Shown: in pieces, positions 33,437-44,460 of the stretch
Numbering within the stretch: position 1 is the first letter of the stretch
How the letters are laid out: each line of letters opens with the position of its first letter
Assembly (NCBI GenBank): GCA_029876055.1
Contig: CM056877.1
Span: forward strand, 620,001-684,000
Source of the DNA: Madurella fahalii
Taxonomy: Eukaryota > Ascomycota > Sordariomycetes > Sordariales
Direction of reading: 5' to 3'
Length of the DNA stretch: 64,000 bases
Notes under the pieces: generated by a model
Seen by the model: only the letters and a program-made list of their open reading frames with translations
The model's database searches: none
Told to the model about the DNA's origin: nothing
Position numbers and translations under genes: made by a program

Positions 33437-34332
33437 CTAAATCTCGACTCCCGTCACCCAAGCCACCCCGGCCTTAACAATCCTCTCCACCACATCCATC
33501 TCGTCCTCCTCCCTGGGCGCATACACCATGGTCCATCCGCTCCGCACAAACGACAGCGGGAACCGCTGTCCCCAGCCGGCCTCGATGACCTTGCGCGCGT
33601 CCGGCCCGCTCAGCCACACGTGCAGGCTGTTGTCGGCGGGGTGGGCGTGGGCGATCTCGCGGTTCAACAGGCGGTCCTCGCGCGCCTCGGCGTTCAGCGT
33701 CGGCACGCCGGCCCGCGCGTACAGCCCGTCCGTGGACCGGCCCTCGGTGTGGCTCGGCTTGCTCTCCAGCAGGTCCGGGTGCTCATCAGCCAGCCGGCGC
33801 ACGAGGCCCTGCAGCCGCGCCCGCGTCTCGGGCGCGATCGGCTCGGGGACCTGCCGCTGCGGCATGATGCGGGGCATGATGCGGGCGCGGGGGCCGGCCC
33901 GCGCCGGGAGAGCGGAGCCTAGGTAGGACGGGCCGGTTGCGGGGAGAGGGGACGGGTCCAGGAGGTCCGGGCCCGTGAGGAGGTGGCTGAGGCGGAATTT
34001 GGTCATGCGCAGGTAGCCCCTAGATGAGTTTCAGTGGTGGTGAGTAAACAGAAATGGAAGAGTGGGATTTGAGTTCGAAAAGGCCCAAGCGTGTGAGAAG
34101 AGAGAGACTCACGACCACGTTGGTGGTGTGCCGCCCGTGCCAAACGCCTTCCAGGCTAGGAAATCATTGACGGTCCTGTGGCGACATGATTGTCAGCTCG
34201 CCGTGGAGGTGAGACGCATTCTGATCAACAACCAACCGACCATGCGATACCCAGGATCGCAGTTGCGCATAGCCCGGTTAGGACCCGCTGCGACGAGACG
34301 GCAGAGGCCAGGCGATCGACTATCTCGGCCAT
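33437..34332 (-). CDS. DUF5519 ('luciferase domain') family protein
   Basis: Exons 34332-34241, 34175-34113 and 34019-33437 give 245 residues. Introns are 65 nt (GTCGGT, GCTGAC branch, CACAG) and 93 nt (GTGAGT...TCTAG). The first exon encodes a short hydrophobic segment (VLTGLCATAILGIAW) that may anchor the protein in a membrane. Exon 2 gives VNDFLAWKAFGTGGTPPTW. The C-terminal domain has the pattern of the fungal family labelled luciferase domain: HAHPADNSLHVWLS, DARKVIEAGWGQRFPLS and GWTMVYAPREEDEMDVVE. Despite the label no light-producing activity is known for fungal members, and function is unknown. It sits tail-to-tail with the aldolase gene, only 79 bp apart. Confidence 0.82.
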
Positions 34333-37004
34333 GTTGGGCGGGTGAGCCGATACGGCCAGATTGGATTTAATTTGGCGGTTGAAGACAGGAAAGTCGAATG
34401 ACCGGTGAGTGAACCAAAAAAAAAAAAAAAAAAAAGTCGCCTGTGACGTCGTTTCGGGAGCGCGGTGGGGTGTTCCGTTCAGCCCATGTCCAGTTCTATA
34501 TTCCTCTCGAACCCCACCTTTGACCACAATCTTTTTTTTTTCTCCCTTCTTTGTTTTCGTATATATTATCACACTATCGCACACATATTGAGTTAGGGAA
34601 AACTGTCCCCAGAGGGCCACACTTGCTAGGATGGTGCCCCGGGGGCTGGAACTTGCCGTGGGCCCATTTTTCTTTTGCACCATAAGTAGGGCCGCCCTGG
34701 CCATTGTTCCTTAGACAAAAGAATCAATTCAGCATTCTTTTCCACACCTATTGCAGGCTCAATTGACGAACTTTCTTTGCGTGCAAAGTGATCTCCCTCT
34801 GACCAGAGGGAGCTCTATCTGCACATGTTGTTTTGACCTTGTTTAGGCTGCAGGGACCCAATTTGTGGTGGTGTCGCCTGGCCTGTCTTGTCTATCTTGT
34901 CTGTCTGGCATTTGGCCATCTTTGCCCTTGTTTTGGTGGGTATGTGGGTGTAGATGTGTGTTTCTGCACCATTTCAATATGTCCTGTAGGTCATAATTAA
35001 GCCCCCCAATTTACCGCGCTTCTTCCTACTTCATTCCGACCTAGGTGATCAGGAAAATCACTACCTAATGTCGCACGGCTACATCATGCAAGGCCACTAC
35101 AGCACAGGGAGGTTAGCGGCCTAGTTGTCAACTGACAAAGTCCGTTCGACGGATCAGATGCCTTGTTTATTTATCAAGGAAGCAGGAGCCAAGGTGGGAT
35201 ATGGCTTGGCATCTATATTTTTCGATAAGTAGCCCAATAAGGATCTTTAGGGTATAAACTTGTCTTGGTTATTTTAGTACTAATTCAGGTAACGTAGGGT
35301 ACTTTGATCTTAAGAAAGATCCTCGAGGACATCGAAGATTATTTAATTGACACTGATCCAAGCCCTGAATACTCAACGCTTGTCACGACTACTATCACAT
35401 CTTCATCATGAAGATTGGTCGCTATTAAATGTGCACTAAACTGATAATTAATCGACATATTTCGAAAGAGAAGTTCTTCTCTACGCAACACCCTCTATTA
35501 ACGTAGCATCATGACACTCCATTTCATCTGATTACAGGCTGCTCAGGTCAGTTCTGCTCCATAATTACCGCTCGGACTGCTGGCTCGGTCGTGTTCAGGC
35601 TCCGTTCCAACCAGTGACCGTAATGTATTCCGCACTGGCATTGTAAATAAGCTTTTAAACCTTATCGAACAAACTTTGCGAAATAGACAGCGTAAAACCT
35701 TAACGAATAAGCCGACCAGCCTATCGCAGGTATAAGATGGTCATGCCCCCCGACTAGATAGACCGCATTCCTGACTCTTCCAACACTCCACATCTTCCAT
35801 CTCGTGCACTACGCATACCTGAAAACTAACTACATCCACCATGTCCTAGTTCAAGATCTGTGTTCGGAGGTCGTTACTAAATACCGTCTATCGTACTCTA
35901 AGACCTTGTAGTGCTTGTACTTAAAATTGATCTACCGCACGAATAAGGATCCGTCTCCTCAGTCAACACCTCGTCCACCAGCCGCGTGGGCTCGTCAAGG
36001 GCAAAGCTCCCGGTGATGACGCTGAGCGACGAGATGAGTATCTGCTATGGCCCTTTCGATCGCCTGTCACGTGCCTGTACTCCTCGAATGCTGCCCAACG
36101 AGTAACTGATGTACCCATCCGGCAGCTCGGATTAGGGCTATGGACTATCCGCAGGCTTAGGAAAAAGGTAAAAACGAAGAATGATGAGCAAGTCCGGATC
36201 TATAGGCTACATCTGTATCTACCTGCGACGTCCGACCCGTGGAAAGGGGCTTTGCTACCTTACTTGCGATGCTTCAACAAGGTACCTTAATTACTATATG
36301 TACATGTTGGAGCCCAGTCGATACTCCAGCGCAACGCCCGTTTCCGGTGTTTTTTTTTTCTGTCCAGTAGGAACGCAAGATAATGCCAACAGCCAGAACC
36401 TAAGTTGGTCACAGTTCCGCGATACTGGAATGCGTACGACGGCAGCTCTCACCCAAGGCATCCGGTAGGGAAAATGGATTGAACTGAGCCAAATCTTGCA
36501 TCGGGGCAGGCCGCAGCAGTGCCTAATCAGTGCCAAAAGGCCAACATCCAAACGCAAGATTTGTTATGAGGCCAAAGATTGGCCAGCGGCACTGAGGCCT
36601 ACGCCGCACCAAGCGCTTGTTTGGCTGTGTTGGCCCGGATGGGCATCCGGTCCCTGCGAATGGCAGGCATTGCCTAATAACAGTCCCGCGTGCTCGCGCC
36701 CAAATCTGCCTTCTGGGGCTCCAACGGGCGGCACTCAATCACGTCTCACCGAACACAAAGTCAATCCCAAGTACATCCCCCGCTTGCTTGCGCTCCCCCT
36801 GGGTATATATGAGCACATCCGTCCCACCAAGAACCCGTTTGTAGTTGGGACAGCCAGAGCGCCGCCTGTCTTCCAGGGAAGCAAATCAGCCTGCGCCTCT
36901 GCCACTTCTAACCCTCGGTGGAAGCCACCGAAACCCAAGATCTCCCTCCATCCGGTTACTTCACAGTTACTGCAGATCCATCAACACCCTTGGCCGTCTC
37001 CAAG
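34333..37004. other. Long intergenic region with an open-frame desert
   Basis: 2.7 kb. The first part is the DUF5519 promoter, with an A20 run. From about 34705 to 36180 there is no open frame of 60 codons or more on either strand, and the sequence is AT- and TA-rich, as expected for RIP-degraded DNA. A coding-like fragment may survive near 35840-36060, but no domain is readable. The last 800 bp, including the 5' leader of the dynamin gene, is ordinary. Confidence 0.55.
34416..34435. promoter_or_regulatory. Poly(dA:dT) tract in promoter
   Basis: An uninterrupted run of 20 A on the + strand (T on the coding side), 84 bp upstream of the DUF5519 ATG. Such tracts exclude nucleosomes in fungal promoters. 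Confidence 0.45.
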
Positions 37005-39526
37005 ATGGTGGCCTTCACAAGCGACGCCCTGAGCAAGCTCTGCTCCAAAGATCAGCTTACCCTCCTTGACTCGATCGACCGCCTTCGTCTGCAGGGCATC
37101 AACAACTACGTCTCGCTGCCGCAAATCATCGTCTGTGGCGATCAGTCGTCCGGCAAGAGCTCTGTGCTGGAAGCCATCTCTGGCGTTTCGTTCCCAATCA
37201 AGAGCAACCTGTGCACGCGCTTCCCAACCGAATTGGTCCTGCGTAAGACCTCGCACATCAGTGCCACCGTCTCTATTGTTCCCCATGACTCTCGCTCCGA
37301 CTCTGAGAAGAGGGCGCTCAGCAGCTTCCGCGAAGAGCTGTCCGGCTTCGATGACCTGCCTAGACTGGTTGAGAGCGCAAAAGTTGAGATGGGCATCACG
37401 GCCCACGGCAGGGCTTTTGCAAAGGATATCCTCCGCATTGAGATCACCGGGCCAGACCGCCCTCATCTCACCATCGTCGATCTTCCCGGTCTCATCCACT
37501 CCGAGACCAAGAACCAGACAAGCTCCGACGTAGAGCTCATCCAGGATGTTGTCCGATCCTACATGAAGCAATCGCGATGCATCATTCTTGCCGTCGTCTC
37601 GGCGAAAAACGACTTTGCCAACCAAGTCGTCCTGAAACTGGCCCGGGCTGCGGACACAAGCGGCAACCGAACTCTGGGCGTCATCACCAAGCCCGACACG
37701 TTGACTCCCGGATCCGACAGCGAAGCCCTCTATGTGTCCCTAGCCAGAAACCAAGAGGTCGAGTTCCGCCACGGCTGGCACGTGTTGAAGAACATGGACT
37801 CTGAGAAGGGCTCGTGGAGCCTCTCCGAACGGGATACCAAGGAAGCTGAATTCTTCAGCTCGGGAGTATGGACCGAACTGCCCCTCTCCTCCCTTGGCAT
37901 TGACCGACTGAGAGGCCGTCTCAGCAAGGTCCTTCTTGGCCAGATTGCTTCTGAACTCCCAGACGTGATAGACGAGATCAATGAAAAGTTCAAGTCCTGC
38001 CAAGAACAACTGGACAAGTTCGGGGAGCCACGCTCCAACCCGGACGAGCAACGCCTCTACCTAGTCCACCTAAGCCAGGCCTTCCAGACGTTGGTCAAGG
38101 CGTCGGCGAGCGGGCATTACAACAACACCTTCTTTGCAGACGCCAAGACCGAGTCAGGTTACCAGCAGCGCATCAGGGCGGTTGTCCAGAATCTGAACGA
38201 GGATTTTGCTGCCGAGATATCCGTCCGTGGCCATTACCGGGAGATCGTAGACACAGTGCCGGCTCCGGCATCGCCCGTGTCTGTTGAGTCTGAGCCGGTC
38301 ACGCCCAAAAGGGCGACCAAGATTCAGAGAAGTGCCTTTATCGAGCGGATTGAGCATCTGATGCGCAGGACGCGAGGTCTGGAGTTGCCTGGCACCTTCA
38401 ATCCGATGATAGTGGCGGACCTGTTCCTTGAGCAGTCTCAGCCGTGGGAAGGCATCGTCCGAAGACATGTGGAGAAAGTGTGGAAAGCTGCCTCCCGCTT
38501 CCTCGATCTCGTCATCGCGCACACAGCCGACGCGTCGACGGCCAAGGCGTTACATCTCGAGGTCTTCGAACCGGCCATGAAGGCCATCTTGACGGAGATG
38601 CGTGACAAGACCACCGAGTTGCTGAAGCCCCATCAGAACGGGCATCCCATCACATACAACCACTATTTCACCGAGACGCTCCAGAGCATCCGTCGTGAGA
38701 GAAGACGGAAGGAACCGGAGAGGATCTTGTGCGAATTCTTCAACGTCAGCACACTTGATTCGAGAGTCTACCTTAATAGCTATTACAACCTGCAAGACCT
38801 TGCCAACTCCTTGGCAGAGAGCAGCGAATCAGACATGAAGCGCTTCGCAGCCAGTGAAGCCCTAGACTGTCTAGATGCGTACTACAAAGTCGCATTGAAG
38901 CGCTTCATTGACGATGTGGCGGTCGAGGTGATTGAAGCCAAGCTGGTCTCGGTCTTGGATGACATCTTGTCCCCCTTGTCGGTCTACCAGATGCCTGCCG
39001 ACAAAATCGCTCGTATTGCGGGTGAGTCGGAAGAAACTCGTACAGAACGCGAGCAGCTCAAGAAGCAGCTCGAGGTCCTACGAAACGGCCTGGATACGTG
39101 CAAACGGTTTGTGGGTTTAAGGATCAGTGGAGGTGAGGCCGACATGACTCATTATCCAGTTCCCGGAACTAATCATTAATGTTGTACACAGATTCCGTCT
39201 TCGTTTCATCCATCCGACGGAACTCCTTCGGGAACTTTGGCAACGACTCTGACGTCCTCGATGATGCGAAGCCACAATGGGAATCGTCTTCATTGTCTGT
39301 AAGGCCGATCCCTCCCGCGCCGGAATCTAGTCCACACGCGCCATTACCAAGCCTTGAACCTGAAAGGACTGAAATGGCAACTAGTTCGATGCCCCAGGAA
39401 GTGATAAAAGAGTTCTCGACGGACAACGGTTTTAGTTCCCGGTTTAAAAAAGACAAGAAAAAAAAGAAGGGAAAGGTGGCTACGGAATCGCCACTACCAG
39501 CTGATTCGAATCTGTCCTGGGGCTAG
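37005..39526 (+). CDS. Dynamin-superfamily GTPase, fungal Mx-like type
   Basis: A large GTPase that would self-assemble on membranes. Exons 37005-39132 and 39192-39526, with a 59-nt intron (GTGAGG...CACAG), give 820 residues. The G domain has the P-loop GDQSSGKS (45-52), the switch region FPTELVLR, DLPG (159-162) and TKPD (228-231). The stalk and GTPase effector domain follow, ending near ERILCEFFN, DCLDAYYKVALKRFIDDVAVEVIE and a final helix. There is no PH or proline-rich domain as in classical dynamin. The second exon adds about 110 residues, Ser/Pro-rich with a basic run KKDKKKKKGK that could bind membrane or direct to the nucleus. ATG 37005 is used; the frame is open upstream without an ATG. 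Fungal members of this group are numerous and mostly uncharacterised. Confidence 0.92.
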
Positions 39527-39992
39527 ATTGGAAATCATGGCGGATGTTGACGGTTTCCGGATTCTATCGCGCCAAAGGGGAGAGGGGAAAAATTCAGCCA
39601 CAAAATCTACAGAGGATTAGTTTTAAGGCAGGGGAGCTCGATTTCTACTGTGGTTATGATCGTTAGATTAATACCTAAGATGCCTACCTGATAACGGACC
39701 GAATCAAATAGCTCATCACTGGTGAGACAAGGAAAGCTAACCCATGATAACAAGTCCTATAGTCCGAGAACTCGGATTGTTAAGGTAATGCTCGGAGGCC
39801 GATTTGGCACGAGTGACCGTTCTAATTGCCATTCCGTCTTTAAGAACGGCTGAAGTTGGGCGAGTAGATGAAGCAAATCTGAGCAACCCCCCGAGTCAGG
39901 TGAGATGGAGCATCAATAGTGTCACGTCAACATACGGTATCGCGTTGACAAAGACCGAACTATGCTCTGGGAACCGCATCTTCGATGACTAC
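39527..39992. other. Intergenic between converging genes
   Basis: No gene or notable motif seen. Confidence 0.5.
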
Positions 39993-40815
39993 CTAGATAC
40001 CATCGCGAGGAGGATGTGGCGATGACGGATGTTGCTTCGTGTGCGGTTCTATTCGCGTCGACGAGGCGCGGCCCAACGCGTCCCTTCGGCCTAGTAGTCG
40101 ATCTCTGGGCCCCAACCTCAACGGGGGCTCCATAATATAATTGTTCGGCACCCACCCGATGCTTCCGTTAACGGCCCTCACAAGGCACCAACCTAATAGA
40201 CCAAAACCTGAGTCAGAACTGCTGGTTGTCCTGGTATGGTTCCGCGTCGCCATAGAACATCAAGATGTACTATATGTAAAGAGGGACAAGGGGAAGAAGG
40301 GGGGTTGTCGGCTTACCTCGCTGTAGAATGGTCACTATGTCCCCGGCTCGAACAGAGAGTTCGTTGGGCGCTTCCGCCGTGAACGAGTACATGACGCGAG
40401 CCCATGATGCTGCTGGAGTGGTATCTAGCCCGGGAGGCCTTGTGGTGGTAGTAGCCGGCAGCCAGGCCGGCAATGCCTGTCGCTCCTCGTCGTCATCTCT
40501 ACTTCCACCGCCCCTATCCTCTCCTCCGTGGCCCTCCCCCGCTGGTTGCATTGCTGTGCCGCTCGCGCGTGTAACTAACTGGCGAGGTGCGTTAGGAAGC
40601 GATGGTCTTGCTTGACACTGGCAGCGATTGCAGCATCCATCCAGGCCATCAAGGTAATTTGTATCGTCATGGGGATGTGGACAGACCCCCGCAGGGGAGC
40701 CTTGAAGATCTTCTCCTGCCGCCGTCGTCCCCAGTTGCAGATCGGAGAGCGCGGGGGGTAGCACCTGCACCCACTCGTCCGGGCTGCTGGCCGGGCATTC
40801 CCTCATGTTACTCAT
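39993..40815 (-). CDS. SH3-domain protein
   Basis: Exons 40815-40317 and 40192-39993, with a 124-nt intron (GTAAGC, CTGAC branch, TTAG), give about 232 residues. The intron cuts the SH3 domain, which is complete only after splicing: ARVMYSFTAEAPNELSVRAGDIVTILQRG joins to WCLVRAVNGSIGWVPNNYI. This matches the SH3 plan (ALYxF, ELSF..GD, the WW position reduced to one Trp, G.VP.NY), so it should bind proline-rich ligands. The N-terminal half is low-complexity with a cysteine cluster (GCCNRCQCQ) and an acidic/Arg stretch. The start at 40815 is the better ATG; the frame is open up to 40944. The short basic tail after the domain is unremarkable. Partners unknown; SH3 proteins of this kind usually act in actin, polarity or oxidase complexes. 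Confidence 0.75.
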
Positions 40816-42280
40816 TGCTTGTAAGGAAGGATGGTATGCGGTTGATTTCTTGGCAACGGAGAGACAAAAAGAACAATGTGACTCCTTTACGCCGCCTGGG
40901 AGTCTGAGATACATATGGCAAGACGATAGCTTACTTATACGCACGCCTCAAACGCACGCAATAAAAACATCGATCCTGTGGTCAATGTGGCCGCTCATGA
41001 AAGCAACTGTGGTGGTCCCGAAAAACTAGGTGCGAGCGAACCTTATCTGCGCAACCGCAACGCCTTGTTTTGCACATGACACACACTAGTGATGCACCAT
41101 TGCGCTTAAATCATTCTCCCACCCTAAAATACAAGTAGGTGCTTTGTTGTTTTACTTCTCAGTGAACCGCGCCGGTATGTTTCTAGCTTCCATGAATCAT
41201 TCCTCATGCGTCCTGGGACCCCTTTCCCACGGCAGGCTAATGTCGCTGCTCCATTAGGGTACGTGATGGTACATTCCCCCGGCCGACAAAGGAAGTTTAG
41301 GTTCTGGAGTTCACCGGACGAAACAGCCACGCTGCTCACGCACCTACAGCGTTGCTGCATATCCTTTGCGTCGAGACTGCCCAATCCCCGCCATACTTTA
41401 TCTTAGCGTCGATGCCAGCTAGCGTCTTCGGCTTGCGGGGGATATTAACTGAGAAGCCAACTCAACTGGTGTTAATTCCAGGGCTTTGTTGGCGCGCCGC
41501 TACGATGGGAAGTGTTTCCGAGCACGTGTTCTCTTGAATTCCCAGTCCCTCACCGGCCAACTGGCGGGGTGTTGGCCATCGCCACTGTCCTCTTGTTCAA
41601 CCGCGAGAGAAACAGGGCTTAGGGCATGTGAGCCTGACGTCAAGCTGGCCAGGCACCTACGAAATGTGATGTTCGACGAGTTACGTCTGCTTGGATGTGA
41701 GCTATTAGTAGCTGTGCTCGCACACAATCGCATCCATTACGATTTGTGTCATACGTGTGAGGCGCTCGTCAGAGGCTGCCAGACGTGGGCTTGTTGGAGT
41801 CTGAAGATGTTGCCTGGGTCAACCGCAGGAGGAGAAGAAGAGACTAGTTAAATATGTAGGAAAGCTGCCCACAGAGCATACGCGATGAAACTTCCGGGTG
41901 CCCGACCAACAAGAGTTGGTCGGACTCCTGTCACTGGCCCAGCCTCGTACTCGGTATAGTACGTAGGTACTGATGGACTTACCGGATTGAGCGCGAAGCC
42001 TGGCTGAGTCCCGTTCAGGGTATCGTAGCCAAACACGGCCCGTTGAATGAAAACCATTCGCAAGGAAGTCCTGTTTCTCTTTGTTTCTGGTGCGGATAAT
42101 CGGTCCGCTGATTCCAAGAGTTGCCACGTCCGGTAGCCCTGCTTTGTTGCAATTGCACAGTTAGATTTCTGCCCACTCCACAATCTCCCTTTCTCTGTCT
42201 CTCAAATACTGCCACTATCTCGAGCATCAATCTCATGCACTTTAAGGCTTCATCCAGGATCAGTCAATCAGTCATCGCTG
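40816..42280. other. Intergenic, no gene recognised
   Basis: About 1.5 kb between divergent genes, with only short motif-free frames. Confidence 0.5.
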
Positions 42281-43973
42281 ATGGAACGGCATATCACAAA
42301 CTTATCTCCCTTCTTACCCCGTGAGCCGATCCCGCTGGGCCTCCAGAGCCGAAGGGTGACCCGCCATGGCTTCTTGAGCAACCGCTGGGGGGTTCGCAAA
42401 CCTGCTTCGGCTTCACGTCCTTCGGCTTCTAAGCAGACATACCCAAAAGTGCTACGAGGCTGGTCCGGTTTACCTTTAGCTCGCAAGCGTCGCTCAGCGG
42501 AGACAGTTGTAGACTCGACGGCCGCTCTAGAACCCCAATCAAAACCGGACGACAACTATGGCGATCTTCGAGATGAGCTCCATAGCCTCTGGAACAGCGT
42601 GCGAAGGCTGGCCGACAAGATGGACGAGTTGCCAGACCGGGTTGCCGTGAGCCTTGACCAATCTCTAGAACGGCAGGTTAATTCGAGAGTGGCCGAGTGC
42701 AGCCACATGGAAAAGATCCACGAACTAGAGAAAGCCAGGCTGAAGCTGGAGCACCGCATCCAAGTTGACGACCTGATCAAGGACATAGCTGCCAACATGG
42801 AACGCCTCCAGCAGTTGGAGCGCGAGCTAGAAACTGCAAACACACAAGTCCAGTTTGCAGCGGGCGGGGGCGGCGAGTTTACGAAAGCTCGGGGGAAGAA
42901 GGACGCACAAGCTACGCCCATCAGCGAGTATACGATACTGAAGAATCAGGAAAAAGCCATCAAGACTGCGTTTAAGACATTACGGACGTCCATTTTGGAT
43001 TTTTCCATGAGCTCTGCTGTTCAGCTCGACCCTTTGCCAGACGCACCCAGGAAGTGGAACAGATTTTGTTCTACCAATATCTGGAACCGCGCAAGCACTC
43101 GACAGCGGTCATGCCGGATCATGGCCAAGATATTCCAGTTATTGTTTCGTCGGATCCTCCGTCCCGGCCTACGTGCCTTTGGTCTCCAGGCATTTTTAAG
43201 AAGTGAAGAGCATCACGAAATCTCCGGGCCCGAGACTCGCCTTCGCGCTCTGGAGAAAGAACTGGAAATACACAACGGTAAGCCGCCCATAATTTAAAGC
43301 GTTAGAACCGCCCAACTAAAGGATTCTATGTCCGGCAGTGAACGACATGACACTCTCTTCGTGGATAGCTGCAACCATTGATGTTGCGGCTCCTTTGATA
43401 GACCTCGAACGTCTTGTTGAGGGAGTTACGAATGAGATTGCCGAGGCTCTGTCCCCGGTGATACGCTTTGCTTTCACCCGTAACTCAAACATGGTCAAGA
43501 ACGAAATTTCTGCCATCTGCCAGAAAGCCGTTCGCTTAAAGCTGGCCATGAGAGGAACACCTGGCGGTTACAAGATTGAAGTCCCTTCTCGGGACACTAA
43601 AACATGGGGAGAGCCCGGTTGTGACGATGAGACACAAGTTTTAAACTCGGGAATGTGGCTCCAGGTGGTTGAACATGAGATCAACCCAGCCACCGCGAAT
43701 GACGCGGATGGGTCTAAGCGGGCGAGCGGGGATATTGCATGCATCCCTTTTGGAGCTCTGACGAAGCTGGGGGAAAGGGAGGACGGGACGACTTCAAAAG
43801 TTATCCTAGAGAAGGGGTGGGTGGTCTCGATGGGGGTTGTCGGGGAGCGCAAGCAAAAGGCGGAATCTTCTCCGGTGCTATTAGATGAGCAGCCCGCGAA
43901 GCATGTCGACACAAACCGCGAAATCTCACCCGCTAATCTCGCCAGAATCAAGGCCCTTGTGGATGCGGAATGA
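42281..43973 (+). CDS. Hypothetical coiled-coil protein
   Basis: Exons 42281-43277 and 43339-43973, with a 61-nt intron (GTAAGC...GGCAG), give 543 residues in exact phase. The N-terminal 75 residues are basic and low-complexity. Residues about 90-200 form a long heptad-rich helix (LRDELHSLWNSVRRLADKMDEL, then ELEKARLKLEHRIQVDDLIKDIAANMERLQQLEREL). A glycine run follows (AAGGGGEF). A middle region LRTSILDFSMSS and a basic segment with RIMAKIFQLLFRRILRP could be amphipathic. The second exon carries a more globular part (LSSWIAATIDVAAPLIDLERLVEGV). I recognise no named domain. Codon use looks normal and both exons are well formed, so this is a real gene of unknown function. It converges on the ankyrin gene. 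Confidence 0.75.
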
Positions 43974-44460
43974 TATACGATGGGGGCCGGCCACTGAGAA
44001 TTCAAATAGCCATGATCAAAGCGGCAGCCACGCCAAGGGCGGTTGAGATCGAGCTTGCTGCTATACTTGTTGAGTCATAAACCTTACACGTTCCTAGGAA
44101 TAAGAATGGAACTGCGCTATGTTGTTATGCTTCAGTGCGGGCAATGTATGTTCGCAGAGACAAAGTTTCCAAGCGTTTTCAAGATGCCCGTGCGGATCAT
44201 AGCCAGGTCACCGGTCTGAGCAGTTGCTAAATGGAGCAGATCTGAGCCCCTTGTAATCCAAGACTGCACAGGTTTTATCAGCGCAAAATACCATGCTGTA
44301 AGCAAATCTCCTCCGTATTATTAGTTTGACACGTCATCTGGATGCTCTGTTTCATCCCAACTAGTTAGTACAGGTGCTGGATTGCTCCATCTGCCAGCCA
44401 CCGCTCGGACCACTGACAACTCGGTACGTCTTATACGAACCATGGTATTAATAATGACTC
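43974..44460. other. Intergenic between converging genes
   Basis: No gene or notable motif seen. Confidence 0.5.

Noticed and set aside
33413..33926. 169- and 132-codon + strand frames
   Set aside because: Antisense shadows of the DUF5519 gene.
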